Shown here piece by piece: positions 46,066 to 55,526 of a DNA stretch of 64,000 bases. The stretch is from Calothrix membranacea FACHB-236 (GTDB taxonomy: Bacteria; Cyanobacteriota; Cyanobacteriia; Cyanobacteriales; Nostocaceae), in contig NZ_JACJPX010000003.1 in NCBI RefSeq assembly GCF_014696315.1, positions 124,001 to 188,000 of the forward strand, given 5' to 3'. The stretch's first letter is position 1. Each line of letters starts with the position of its first letter. The position numbers and the translations under genes are program-made. A model generated the notes under the pieces. That model was not told the DNA's origin and did not search any database. It saw only the letters and a list, made by a program, of their open reading frames with translations.

Positions 46066-47043
46066 ATGAAAATCGCCATTGTTAACGATATGGTAATGGC
46101 TGTAGAAGTCCTACGCCGAACCATCGCCAAAATACCAGATTATGATGTTGCCTGGATTGCTTACGATGGTGTAGAAGCTATCAATAAATGTGCAGCTGAT
46201 ACTCCTGACTTAATTTTAATGGATGTGCTGATGCCCAATATGGATGGAGTCGAAGCCACCAAGCACATCATGAAGCGATCGCCTTGTGCAATTATCATGG
46301 TGACTGCTAGTGTTAGCCGTTACGCTGGTAAAGTTTTTGAAGCAATGTCTTATGGCGCTTTAGATGCTATTAATACGCCTACGGAAGGTAGTACCGGACT
46401 GCTGAAAAAAATCTCTACTATCGCCAAATTAATTGATAAATCTCCCCGTCTAAGAATAGTAAATAAACCTCATAATTTACCACCATTAATTGCGATTGGT
46501 GCCTCTACAGGCGGGCCGCAAGCCTTAACGAAAATTCTCTCGCAATTTCCTCAAAATTTTCCGGGTGCAATAGTTGTTATTCAACATTTAGATGCTCAGT
46601 TTACTGCCAATTTTGCTGCTTGGTTAAACGAGCAAACTCCCTTATCTGTACAAATAGCTAATCCTGGTTCTTCTGTGCAACCGGGGAAGGTTTTACTAGC
46701 GGGTAGGAATCATCATCTTGTGATGCGTCCCAACCTGACTTTTGAGTATGAAGAAGAACCCTTAGATTGTTACTACCATCCCTCAATTGATGTCTTTTTT
46801 AAAAGTGCAGCTAAAAACTGGACTGGAAATGGCGTAGGCGTTCTACTCACTGGGATGGGTAGGGATGGCGCTCAAGGTTTAAAAATGATGCGAGATGCTG
46901 GTTGGCATACCATTGCCCAAGATAGCAGAACTTCGATTGTTTACGGTATGCCCAAAGCCGCAGCAGAGTTGAATGCGGCTGTAGAGATTTTACCAGTCGA
47001 TGCGATCGCCTCAGCTTGTATCAAATCTATATCTGCTGGCTAA
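46066..47043 (+). CDS. CheB methylesterase (WspF-like)
   Basis: Receptor methylesterase/deamidase with a receiver domain, 325 residues. The receiver starts [20 protein letters not shown], with ND instead of the usual DD pair, as I recall for WspF-type proteins. The phospho-aspartate is in [13 protein letters not shown]. The esterase triad is in [16 protein letters not shown] (Ser), VIQHLDAQF (His) and [15 protein letters not shown] (Asp). It should oppose the CheR encoded at 39833. The start codon abuts a tandem-repeat tract. Confidence 0.9.
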   Translation: MKIAIVNDMVMAVEVLRRTIAKIPDYDVAWIAYDGVEAINKCAADTPDLILMDVLMPNMDGVEATKHIMKRSPCAIIMVTASVSRYAGKVFEAMSYGALDAINTPTEGSTGLLKKISTIAKLIDKSPRLRIVNKPHNLPPLIAIGASTGGPQALTKILSQFPQNFPGAIVVIQHLDAQFTANFAAWLNEQTPLSVQIANPGSSVQPGKVLLAGRNHHLVMRPNLTFEYEEEPLDCYYHPSIDVFFKSAAKNWTGNGVGVLLTGMGRDGAQGLKMMRDAGWHTIAQDSRTSIVYGMPKAAAELNAAVEILPVDAIASACIKSISAG

Positions 47044-47278
47044 TATTAATTGAGTTTGTCAATAAATCTCAGTAAATTCACTATTAAAACATCATTTTAT
47101 CTTTGATTTGCACTAGAAAATACTCTGACAAATTGGTTTTATAAACTCAAAAAATATGTTTTTCTAAGTTAGAGAAATCACTGATTTTTTACAAAAAAAC
47201 ACATTTCTAATCAACAGGGAAAAATAGGTTAATATTAATACAACTAATCACTTAGTTTAAATTTACTAATACTTTGAT

Positions 47279-48658
47279 ATGGTCACACACCTAAAATTAC
47301 GATCAATATCGTCAGATATCAAAAAAACTGTACCGAATTATCTTCCAGTAAATAGTTCTGAATCTGCTTTTTCTAGGGAAGATATAGCTACAGATAAAGC
47401 CACGGTAATGTTAATTGATGATCAGCTGATTATTGGTGAAGCTGTTTGTCAAATTCTGTCTAGCGATCCCAAAATTTCATTTCACTATATAAGTGACCCC
47501 ACACAAGCTATTCAACAAGCGATCGCTCTATCTCCAACAGTAATTTTACTGGATTTGGTGATGCCAGAAATGGATGGATTAATGTTGTTGCGTTGGTTTC
47601 GTTCCCATCCTGCAACCCGCGATATTCCCATAGTCATGCTATCTAGTAAAGAAGAAGCAAAAGTAAAAGCAGAAGCCTTTGCTGCAGGGGCAAATGACTA
47701 TCTAATTAAGTTGCCAGATCCAGTTGAGTTAATTGCTAGGATTCGTTACCATTCCAAGGCATACAATAATCTCAAAGCACTCACTACAGCAACTATTAAC
47801 GCTCAATTACAAGCGAAACAATTAGAACATACTGTCAAGCAATTGCAAACAACCCAAGTGCAACTTGTGCAGACAGAAAAAATGTCTAGTTTGGGCCGGA
47901 TGGTTGCAGGATTAGCGCACGAAATCAATAATCCAATTAATTTCATGCAAGGTAATTTCAAATACCTTGATAATCATATCCAATCTTTAGTAGCTCTCAT
48001 TCAAGCATATCAACAAGAATATCCCCAATTTAATGCTGTCATTGAAGAAAAAGCTAGCGATATTAATCTAGAATTTATTCTTGAGGATTTACCTAAAATT
48101 CTCACATCCATGAAAATAGGGTCTGAGCGGATTAGCGAAATGATTTTATCATTGCGAAACTTTGCTCGGCTTGACCAAGCTGGTAGCAAGAAGGTAAATA
48201 TTCATGAAGGCATTGAGAGTACCTTATTACTTTTAAGACATCGCATCAGACAGGATATTCAAATTGTTAAGGATTACAGTAATCTTCCCTTAATTGAATG
48301 CTATCCTGCCGAATTAAATCAGGTATTCATGAATGTTCTAAATAATGCCATTGATGCATTGTTAGAACAGCACGATAAAGCTCAAGACAAACAAATTATC
48401 ATAAAAACCGAAATTACAGAGTTAGCAACCGTTAAAATTACCATTAGTGATAACGGCATTGGGATTAAACCAGAAATACAAGCTAAAATTTTTGACCCAT
48501 TTTTTACAACTAAACCAGTAAACAAAGGAACTGGTTTAGGATTATCAATTAGCTATCAAATAATTGAGGAACATCAAGGAAAGATTAGTTTAAAATCAGA
48601 GCTAGGTCACGGAACAGAATTTGTGATTGAGATTCCTGTACAGTTAAATCAACCATAA
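47279..48658 (+). CDS. Receiver-histidine kinase output protein of the Wsp-like system
   Basis: Output protein of 459 residues. Receiver at about 40-165: TVMLIDDQLIIGEAVCQILS, phospho-Asp in VILLDLVMPEMDGLML, then FAAGANDYLIKLPDPVELIA and RIRYHSKAY. These last motifs resemble closely the receiver of WspR as I remember it. A coiled coil (about 165-205) leads to a HisKA domain (MVAGLAHEINNPINFMQGN) and an HATPase (NVLNNAIDALLEQH, ISDNGIGIKPEIQAK, GTGLGLSISYQII). WspR has GGDEF here instead. The phosphorelay partner of this kinase is not in the window. It lies 235 bases after CheB, possibly with its own promoter. Confidence 0.85.
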   Translation: MVTHLKLRSISSDIKKTVPNYLPVNSSESAFSREDIATDKATVMLIDDQLIIGEAVCQILSSDPKISFHYISDPTQAIQQAIALSPTVILLDLVMPEMDGLMLLRWFRSHPATRDIPIVMLSSKEEAKVKAEAFAAGANDYLIKLPDPVELIARIRYHSKAYNNLKALTTATINAQLQAKQLEHTVKQLQTTQVQLVQTEKMSSLGRMVAGLAHEINNPINFMQGNFKYLDNHIQSLVALIQAYQQEYPQFNAVIEEKASDINLEFILEDLPKILTSMKIGSERISEMILSLRNFARLDQAGSKKVNIHEGIESTLLLLRHRIRQDIQIVKDYSNLPLIECYPAELNQVFMNVLNNAIDALLEQHDKAQDKQIIIKTEITELATVKITISDNGIGIKPEIQAKIFDPFFTTKPVNKGTGLGLSISYQIIEEHQGKISLKSELGHGTEFVIEIPVQLNQP

Positions 48659-48916
48659 AATTTTCTTCGCTGCAATCTTGATAAATTGCTCAACTAGACT
48701 TCGTAGATTACTTTATATTGGCTGACTCGGACTTATTACAAGCATTTTGATATTTCCCCCAATTTTAAATATCAACTTTAATTCAGGGTATTCTCCATAA
48801 AATAATTGCATTCATACCATCGATAATACTTTCACCTCACATCCATTTTTGACACTATTATCGGGGTTTATCTTCTTCGCTCAAACCAGATAATATCTCA
48901 CAAACCTCCTCAATCA

Positions 48917-49669
48917 CTAGATTGCATACGAGAGAGATACTCTATCATTCTCTAGATATTTGTTATAGCATCTGCCTTGTTCGCAAATTTGACGCTCAAT
49001 ACCATTAAAGAATTGCAAACGCGCATCCATTGCTTCTAAAATGGCTTGTTTAATCTGCATATCAATATTCTCATCATTGGTATTGAGATGAGGTTCTATG
49101 ACTGCGGCTAGTTTTGCTGCATGGCTATCATCGACATCAATATGAACTTCAAAAAATATCAATGATTCCTTGGGTAATGGCGTTGAACCTGAGATTCCCT
49201 TATATAATTGTGTGTACAACGAGCTAACAATCCCTTCGGAAGCATAACAGACTGCACCCAAAGCAGCTAAATAGCCATATTGAAATGGAATTCTCAAGTA
49301 AGTTTCAATTAAAGCACGAGTTTCTGGTGCAGTTGGTAATGCTGCTAGAGTGTTGTCATCAATACCCAGGGTACGAGTAAACCGCCGAAATAATTCTGGA
49401 TGGGATTGACTTAAATCTCCCTGTCCCATTTCATCCAATAAGTTATCTAAGATTACTAACTGAGCCGCTTCATCTGAGCAGCATGACAAAATTTTGGCAA
49501 GAATCCGGTTAAATTCCTTGGAGAATTTATACATCTGCACAGCTAGCACTTGTACATCTGGAAGCGATAAATTTCCAGTACGACAGCGGGTAAGAAATTG
49601 ATGGTTCCATAGGGGATGGTTAACTGTTATTTCCCGCAAAGAATTTGTTTCTAAAGATGACACAAGCAT
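48917..49669 (-). CDS. Heme-oxygenase-like diiron protein (TenA/PqqC-like fold)
   Basis: All-helical protein of 250 residues related to the iron-containing redox enzymes of the heme-oxygenase-like diiron oxidase (HDO) superfamily. The likely metal ligands are a helix with LDNLLDEMGQGD (Glu), AVCYASEGIVSSLY (Glu) and the diagnostic FFEVHIDVDDSHAAKL (His, Asp, His). Members such as UndA, SznF and BesC carry out oxidative cleavage or N-oxygenation. The start lies four bases after the methyltransferase stop, so the two are coupled. The substrate is unknown. Confidence 0.72.
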   Translation of the reverse strand: MLVSSLETNSLREITVNHPLWNHQFLTRCRTGNLSLPDVQVLAVQMYKFSKEFNRILAKILSCCSDEAAQLVILDNLLDEMGQGDLSQSHPELFRRFTRTLGIDDNTLAALPTAPETRALIETYLRIPFQYGYLAALGAVCYASEGIVSSLYTQLYKGISGSTPLPKESLIFFEVHIDVDDSHAAKLAAVIEPHLNTNDENIDMQIKQAILEAMDARLQFFNGIERQICEQGRCYNKYLENDRVSLSYAI

Positions 49670-49673
49670 ATTC

Positions 49674-50444
49674 TTACCTTGATACTTGAATTGCTAAATG
49701 AAGTGGTAAATCGAGCAAGGGACTAAAAAATGATTCATCTAATGCAACATGTTCTGGAGTCACACGTAATTCTTTGAAGATTGGCATTGTATTGAAATTA
49801 GCCATCTGCAAACAATTAAAGTAATCTTCCAGAGTTTTGTGAATTAGTTGCACATTTAGCCAAGAACCATCTCGTTTCCAAATACGTCCAGGAAATAGCT
49901 GATCTCGCTTGCTGAAGTAGCCTTTACCTTCTACTTGGAAATAAAACGGATATGCGGCTTCACGCATATAGGGAAAGGATGGATGGGGAATGCTAAATAC
50001 AAATCTGCCACCAGGACGAAGTATTCTGGCAACTTCTGTCATACATTCCTGGGTTTGAGCAATTGTTAAATAGTTAAATAGAAAAACAGCAACTACTAAA
50101 TCTATTTCACCATCACCAAGTTGTGGGAGATTCGTAGCACATCCTACTTCATATTTAATCCCTAGCGGATTTTCTAACTCTTGCAGATTTGCGGCTGTAA
50201 TCATGGCTTGGGAACTATCTATTCCATATACTTGTGCAGCTCCACGTCGGCGTAATTCTCGCGTGCAATAACCTTCACCACAACCTAAATCAATGACTTG
50301 TAGTTGATTAATCGGCTCACACATTTCTAATACAAAAGGACGAGCTGTAAAGTCTGAAAGCGAAAGCGGTTGTCCTCTTACCCAATCTGAAGCAGTGTGA
50401 TTATATAGATTTATCGTAGAGTCTTTATTGTTTAAAATTGACAT
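49674..50444 (-). CDS. Class I SAM-dependent methyltransferase
   Basis: Small-molecule methyltransferase of 256 residues. Motif I is VIDLGCGEGYCTRELRRRGA, motif II/acidic loop VYGIDSSQAMI, post-motif GEIDLVVAVFLFNYLTIAQ and motif III ILRPGGRFVFSIPHPSFPY. The C-terminal half resembles methyltransferases acting on small metabolites. It is directly upstream of the diiron protein (four-base gap) and 330 bases downstream of the DHDPS-family gene on the same strand. Confidence 0.83.
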   Translation of the reverse strand: MSILNNKDSTINLYNHTASDWVRGQPLSLSDFTARPFVLEMCEPINQLQVIDLGCGEGYCTRELRRRGAAQVYGIDSSQAMITAANLQELENPLGIKYEVGCATNLPQLGDGEIDLVVAVFLFNYLTIAQTQECMTEVARILRPGGRFVFSIPHPSFPYMREAAYPFYFQVEGKGYFSKRDQLFPGRIWKRDGSWLNVQLIHKTLEDYFNCLQMANFNTMPIFKELRVTPEHVALDESFFSPLLDLPLHLAIQVSR

Positions 50445-50773
50445 TGTAATTATTTTCGGTATTTTGCTTTAAGTTGATGAGTTATGTGCAATATTGCCAA
50501 AGCCAAAAATCAAACTACATCAGTAAATATTGAGGATTTTTTGGCATTAAAACTCTTATAATGCTTGATTAAATTGCTGTGATAAAGGCTTATAAATTAC
50601 TTGGATGATTGATGCATACAATCCCCATCAGCATGGGTTATAGATTGAGAATAAATTTATCTATGAATGCTAATATCCCAATTTTTATGTAATTAATAAA
50701 TATCAAATACATAAAAAATTGTTGCTGAATGAATTTAGTTCTAACATTCAATAGTTTAAGTTATTGAGAGTAT
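50445..50773. other. AT-rich spacer inside the three-gene metabolic group
   Basis: About 330 bases without a gene. It is AT-rich and could hold a promoter for the methyltransferase and diiron genes. No hairpin is obvious. Confidence 0.4.
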
Positions 50774-51661
50774 TTACACTGATTTTCTAGCAATTAAGTT
50801 AACATCCATCCTATTTTCTGATAATTCATCGATACTGCAATGACGAACTTTTGCTGAAGAGATGATGTCTCGATTACGTAAAATTTCTTTTCTTACAGCT
50901 AATCCACCTTGATATTCATATCTAAAAAAAGGTAAGCAACGCTGATACTCTTGAGCAGCGGCTAATAATTCACCTCTATGAAAATAATCCATTATTGTTA
51001 GTAAATGCTCAGGATAAGCATAACCTGTCATTAACCCGTGGCTACCTGCTTGGAGTTCTGGTAGACAATTTAAACCACCCAATGCGCCAAAAATAGCCAA
51101 GCGATCGCCTATGCTATTACGTAATAGCAAAATTTTCTCGTGTGTTGGTTCTTCCTCTAATTTAATCGCCTGTACCTGCTCAACTTCCTCCACCAAACTT
51201 GCAATAAAATCGACAGATAATTTTCCCGTTAAGGGAGGATAATCTAGAATCACTAAAGGCATTTGAGTTGCAATGCCAATTTCCTGGTAGTGTTGTTTCA
51301 CTTGTTGACTATCAGAAAAGCTAGGAGGTACAACTAACAACCCCTTAGCGCCTAATGCAGCCATTTGTAACCCAAATTTTGCTGCTGCATCTGCTTTCCC
51401 GCTTACTCCCACCACAACAGGGACACGATTTTTAACTTGCTGGAAGACAATTTGTGCGACACGCAACCGTTCTTGGAGTATTAATTTAGCTTCTTCTCCC
51501 AAAACAGTTAATATCGCTAGTCCATGTACTTTTTTGTGAATATAAAACTCGACTAAACGCTCTAAACTAGCTTCATCTAATTCACCTTTCACTTTAAATG
51601 GTGTGACTAAAACTGCATAAAGGTTGGGAGATAAATAATTCTGTGTAAAAAAATTGTCCAT
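50774..51661 (-). CDS. Dihydrodipicolinate synthase-family aldolase/lyase
   Basis: TIM-barrel Schiff-base aldolase of 295 residues. N-terminal VLVTPFKVKGELDEASLERL, then VPVVVGVSGKADAAAKFGL. The catalytic tyrosine lies in LDYPPLTGKLSV and the Schiff-base lysine in VQAIKLEEEPTHEK. The usual GTTGE motif is altered to LTVLGEEAKL (true DapA: GTTGESPTL), so it is probably not the lysine-pathway enzyme. Possible substrates are other 2-oxo acids plus an aldehyde. It heads a leftward group with a methyltransferase and a diiron protein. Confidence 0.78.
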   Translation of the reverse strand: MDNFFTQNYLSPNLYAVLVTPFKVKGELDEASLERLVEFYIHKKVHGLAILTVLGEEAKLILQERLRVAQIVFQQVKNRVPVVVGVSGKADAAAKFGLQMAALGAKGLLVVPPSFSDSQQVKQHYQEIGIATQMPLVILDYPPLTGKLSVDFIASLVEEVEQVQAIKLEEEPTHEKILLLRNSIGDRLAIFGALGGLNCLPELQAGSHGLMTGYAYPEHLLTIMDYFHRGELLAAAQEYQRCLPFFRYEYQGGLAVRKEILRNRDIISSAKVRHCSIDELSENRMDVNLIARKSV

Positions 51662-52152
51662 CAGGATGATGATAGTAATTTATGCAAAATTAAATTTACT
51701 CAGTTAGATAATTGAAAAACAACATTTTTTGATAGCACTAATATCAAATTATGGTGTTTTTAAGTAAAGGCGGTACATAGTAAAGGCACATAAAATTGCG
51801 CCCTCAAAACCATCTGTATCTCAAGTTGGAGTAGCTTATTGTAGGCAAGTTGTGAGATGCCGTGCTTATTTTCTAACAGGCTTTTTATCAGGTGAAAATC
51901 CTATTTATACCTATTTTTGATATCTCACAGATAAACTGCATTGACTAACCAAAGTGTCCTATTTTAGATATATCTCGGTGGACATCCTAGTAATCAATGT
52001 GTGTTTTATTGAATATTAAAAAGCTGAAAGGGGGAAAAAGGAAAAACATTTCCTCTTTCCCCCTCAAAAACTTTACATAGTTGAGTTTAATTGTGGCTAC
52101 TTGTCCTTTTAGCTGATTCCTGGTTTTTTCAGCTTTGCATTTTGCGTAACTG
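51662..52152. other. Intergenic region between coxC and the aldolase gene
   Basis: A 490-base stretch with no gene seen. It contains the coxC-distal hairpin (52027-52067) and AT-rich sequence that must include the promoter for the leftward aldolase gene. Confidence 0.5.
52027..52067 (-). terminator. Hairpin downstream of coxC
   Basis: An AAAGGGGGAAAAAGGAAA arm pairs with TTTCCTCTTTCCCCC around an aacat-type loop, about 90 bases after the coxC stop. It is a plausible terminator for the coxBAC operon, though a strong T-run is lacking. Confidence 0.5.
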
Positions 52153-52764
52153 CTAAAATACGCTCAGGATATACAATAGCGTAAACAGAATGATCCAGAT
52201 GATATCTACAAAGTGCCAGTAGATTTCTGCCATTTCAATGCCAGTATGTTTCGTAGCAGAGTAATGACCGGCACGGCGCGATCGCCACAGTACACCCAGT
52301 ATTAACAGCAACCCTACAAATACGTGTAAACCGTGGAACCCTGTCATCAAATAAAAGCAGTTAGAAAACACGTTGGTAGTTAACCCATATCCTAAAGTTA
52401 GATACTCATATACCTGACCTCCAAGGAAAATAGCCCCCATCAACGCTGTGATGCCATACCATAGGCGCATCCCAGCAACATTGTTTTTCTTAATCGCTGT
52501 ATCACCTAAGTGGATCACAAAGCTACTAGAAACTAGGATGATGGTGTTAATTGTTGGTACAAGCAATTCTACTTCTGTACCTTCTGGTGGCCAAACTGCC
52601 GCACCACCACGCAAAACCAGGTAAGTGGCAAAAAAACCGCCAAACATCAAAGACTCAGAAAACAAAAACGTCAGCAGCCCAAACACCCGCAAGTCTTGAT
52701 GTTCTTCATGGGAAGCGGCTGAACTTAACGCTATTTCTGGGGCGTTCAAAGTTGAATCCTGCAT
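52153..52764 (-). CDS. coxC: Cytochrome c oxidase subunit III
   Basis: Subunit III of the aa3-type terminal oxidase, 203 residues from the ATG at 52764 (MQDSTLNAPEIALSS); a TTG three codons earlier is less likely. Five membrane helices fit the short bacterial form. Markers are FLFSESLMFGGFFATYLVLRGG, FYLMTGFHGLHVFVGLLLILG and IYWHFVDIIWIILFTLLYI. It is third of the coxB-coxA-coxC unit. The gap to coxA contains dispersed repeats. Confidence 0.93.
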   Translation of the reverse strand: MQDSTLNAPEIALSSAASHEEHQDLRVFGLLTFLFSESLMFGGFFATYLVLRGGAAVWPPEGTEVELLVPTINTIILVSSSFVIHLGDTAIKKNNVAGMRLWYGITALMGAIFLGGQVYEYLTLGYGLTTNVFSNCFYLMTGFHGLHVFVGLLLILGVLWRSRRAGHYSATKHTGIEMAEIYWHFVDIIWIILFTLLYILSVF

Positions 52765-52819
52765 AAATTCCAATTTCCAAATTGAAGGAGAAATAATTGG
52801 CTTGAATTTCAGCCCTCAT

Positions 52820-52920
52820 CTTTTCTCTGTGTCCTCTGCGGTTAAAAATCATATAAAACCACAGAGGCACAGAGAACGCAGAGTTCACGTAGGATGCGTT
52901 AGCGATCGCGTAACGCATCC
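52820..52920. repeat. Dispersed hairpins between coxA and coxC
   Basis: CTCTGCGGTTAAA with AACCACAGAGGCACAGAG (like 31440-31520) is followed by GGATGCGTTA and TAACGCATCC around GCGATCGC (like 35367). The second hairpin ends eight bases from the coxA stop codon. Confidence 0.8.
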
Positions 52921-52927
52921 ACTGGCG

Positions 52928-54586
52928 TTAAACCGAAGCAGCGGTTTGCGCTGTTGGTTTTCCTTCATCGCTACGCCCATAATCGTAGGGGCCGTGAGTC
53001 ACAACTGGTAGTACTTCCCAGTTTTCAATCGCTGGGGGTGAAGTGGTTGTCCATTCTAAAGTCAGCGCTTCCCAAGGGTTATCTGATGCTTTGGGGCCAT
53101 TGATCCAACTCCAAATGGCGTTGAGGAAGAAGGGAATTACAGATATGCCCAAGACAATTGCGCCAATGGTACAAATATGATTAATTCCTGCAAACTGAGG
53201 GTCATACATGGCGACACGGCGCGGCATTCCTTGCAACCCGAGTTGGTGCATGGGTAAGAAAGTGAGGTGAGTACCAACAAAAGTTAGGGCAAAATGTACT
53301 CTTCCCCAAGTTTCATTCATCATTCTGCCTGTCATCTTGGGGAACCAATGGTAAATTCCCGCATAGATACCAAATACAGAACCGCCAAATAAAACGTAGT
53401 GGAAGTGACCTACTACATAATATGTATCGTGAACGTGGATATCAAAAGGCGCAGTACCCAAGGTTACGCCGCCTAATCCGCCAACTACAAACATTGACAG
53501 CAAGCCGATCGCAAATAGCATGGCACTGGTAAAGCGGATTTTACCGCCCCAAAGTGTTGCTACCCAACCAAAAATTTTCACGCCAGTGGGAACAGCAACA
53601 ATCAGGGTGGAAATAGTGAAGAACATCCGCATCCAAGGGGGTGTACCACTGGTAAACATGTGGTGTACCCAGACAAATAAACCAATGATGCAGATTGCCA
53701 AGCTAGAATAAGCGATCGCTTTATAGCCAAATATCGGTTTACGGGCGTGAACGGGAATCACCTCCGACATAATGCCGAAGATGGGCAAAATCATTAAATA
53801 TACTGCGGGGTGGGAATAAAACCAAAATAAATGCTGATAAAGCACCACGTTTCCGCCAGCATCCGGCTTAAAGAAAGAAGTGCCAAAGTTGATATCAAAT
53901 AATAACAGCACTAATCCAGCTGCTAGCACTGGAGTAGACAGCAGGGCTAAAACTGAAGTTGCTAAAATTGCCCAGCAGAATAACGGCATTTGCGTCCATT
54001 GCATACTGGGGACTTTCATTTTCAAGATGGTGACGACAAAATTTAACGCCCCCAAAATTGAGGAAGTTCCCACCAACACGATCGCTAAAATCCACATTGA
54101 CTGGGCAGTGTTGGCTGTAATTAAACTCAGTGGTGGGTAAGCAGTCCAGCCACTTTGGGAACCACCAAAGAAGAAGCTACCCAAAAGTAAGGCCCCAGCC
54201 GGCGGATTCAACCAAAAGGCGATCGCATTTAATTTGGGAAACGCCATATCTCGCGCCCCCACCATCAAGGGGATGAGGAAGTTACCAAATCCCCCAATCG
54301 CCGCCGGCACAATCCACATAAAAATCATCAATGTGCCGTGATTGGTCATGAAGGCGTTATACAGGTTGGGATCGAGAAAATCCGCATCTGGTGTATTTAA
54401 TTCGATGCGGATCGCCATCGCCATTAATCCGCCAATTAAGTAAAACACAAAGGCGGTTACCAGATATTGAATGCCAATGACTTTGTGATCGATATTAAAA
54501 GTGAAATAGTCGTACCATTTCCACTTTTGGGGTAGTTCGTGGTGGGTAACGACTGCTGTAGTTTTGGGAGTTTCTAATTGTGTCAT
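52928..54586 (-). CDS. coxA: Cytochrome c oxidase subunit I, A2 type
   Basis: Catalytic subunit of the terminal oxidase, 552 residues and twelve membrane helices. Low-spin haem ligand region FMTNHGTLMIFMWIVPA. CuB and active-site region FWFYSHPAVYLMILPIFG. HHMFTSGTP holds the CuB histidine pair. DTYYVVGHFHYVL holds the haem a3 and a ligands. The helix VI motif is YSHPAVY rather than GHPEVY, which is the YS form of A2-type oxidases that lack the D-channel glutamate. It lies between coxB and coxC. With cnfR and nif close by, a role in removing oxygen during nitrogen fixation is likely. Confidence 0.95.
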   Translation of the reverse strand: MTQLETPKTTAVVTHHELPQKWKWYDYFTFNIDHKVIGIQYLVTAFVFYLIGGLMAMAIRIELNTPDADFLDPNLYNAFMTNHGTLMIFMWIVPAAIGGFGNFLIPLMVGARDMAFPKLNAIAFWLNPPAGALLLGSFFFGGSQSGWTAYPPLSLITANTAQSMWILAIVLVGTSSILGALNFVVTILKMKVPSMQWTQMPLFCWAILATSVLALLSTPVLAAGLVLLLFDINFGTSFFKPDAGGNVVLYQHLFWFYSHPAVYLMILPIFGIMSEVIPVHARKPIFGYKAIAYSSLAICIIGLFVWVHHMFTSGTPPWMRMFFTISTLIVAVPTGVKIFGWVATLWGGKIRFTSAMLFAIGLLSMFVVGGLGGVTLGTAPFDIHVHDTYYVVGHFHYVLFGGSVFGIYAGIYHWFPKMTGRMMNETWGRVHFALTFVGTHLTFLPMHQLGLQGMPRRVAMYDPQFAGINHICTIGAIVLGISVIPFFLNAIWSWINGPKASDNPWEALTLEWTTTSPPAIENWEVLPVVTHGPYDYGRSDEGKPTAQTAASV

Positions 54587-54680
54587 ACCAATTTTGGATT
54601 TTGGATTTAAGATTTTGGATTGAAAATCTTGAATAAAATCAAGACTAGCTATCCGAAGTTGGTATTATCTGGAAAAACGT

Positions 54681-55526
54681 TTATGGATTGATGGCAACAG
54701 TTTGATCCATTTCTGGCTGTTGGGCTACGCGATTTTCTGCCAACCAGCGATCATAATCTTCTGGGGAGTGGACAACTACAGAAGTACGCATACTACCGTG
54801 ATAGCCACCACACAGTTCAGCGCAAACTATGGGATAGGTTCCTGTTTTGGTGGCGGTGAACCTTAACTGTGTAGGTTGACCGGGAATTGCATCTTGCTTC
54901 AACCGAAACTGCGGCACCCAAAATGAGTGAATTACATCATTTGCAGAGATGTTCAGCAATACATCTTGACCGATGGGAACGTGCAGTTCGCCAGTATTCA
55001 CATCGCTATCGGGATAGTTAAACAGCCAAGCATATTGCATTCCAGTGACGTTGACCACTAAAGATGGTGGCTTCCCTTCGGTTGCAGGTGTCGAACCAAT
55101 CCCAATGGGGTTTGATTTGGATTCTGCCATCATTGACTCGTGGGTCATACCGTGATGGCCAATCTCATCCATCCCGCCCATTTCGGTGTAAACATCTACG
55201 CTGTAAACCCCCAATCCAATCACAATGATTCCGGGGATGATCGTCCACAAAATTTCTAGGGGAAAGCTACCTTCAATTGGCAAACCATCGCCCGTCTCTC
55301 CACGCCGCCGACGAAATTTAATTACAGAAAACAGGATGGCCCCTTGTACTACTAAAAATAAAGCAGTCCCAATGGCTACCATCACATTAAAGAAATTATC
55401 TACTAAAGGCGCTTGTGCAGAAGCTTGAACTGGCAGAAGATGATTATTTTGCCCTACCCACAAGCTAATTAGCGTAATTAAGATACCTGCAATTAAAGTT
55501 ATGATCCCAAGGGGAATTTGTTTCAT
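54681..55526 (-). CDS. coxB: Cytochrome c oxidase subunit II
   Basis: Subunit II, which takes electrons from cytochrome c or plastocyanin, 281 residues from the ATG at 55526 (MKQIPLGIITLIAGILITLI) with an AGAGGAA ribosome site. It has an N-terminal signal/TM helix, a second TM (NVMVAIGTALFLVVQGAILFS) and a cupredoxin domain. CuA ligands are in CAELCGGYHGSM (two Cys, His, Met) plus the histidine of DVIHSFWVPQF. A His/Met-rich insert (MGGMDEIGHHGMTHESMMAE) precedes the cupredoxin domain and could bind copper. The start overlaps the stop of the upstream small gene (ATGA). Confidence 0.94.
   Translation of the reverse strand: MKQIPLGIITLIAGILITLISLWVGQNNHLLPVQASAQAPLVDNFFNVMVAIGTALFLVVQGAILFSVIKFRRRRGETGDGLPIEGSFPLEILWTIIPGIIVIGLGVYSVDVYTEMGGMDEIGHHGMTHESMMAESKSNPIGIGSTPATEGKPPSLVVNVTGMQYAWLFNYPDSDVNTGELHVPIGQDVLLNISANDVIHSFWVPQFRLKQDAIPGQPTQLRFTATKTGTYPIVCAELCGGYHGSMRTSVVVHSPEDYDRWLAENRVAQQPEMDQTVAINP

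Noticed and set aside
50774-51661. Calling the aldolase dapA of lysine synthesis
   Set aside because: The GTTGE substrate motif is altered and no lysine-pathway genes are nearby, so only the superfamily is claimed.
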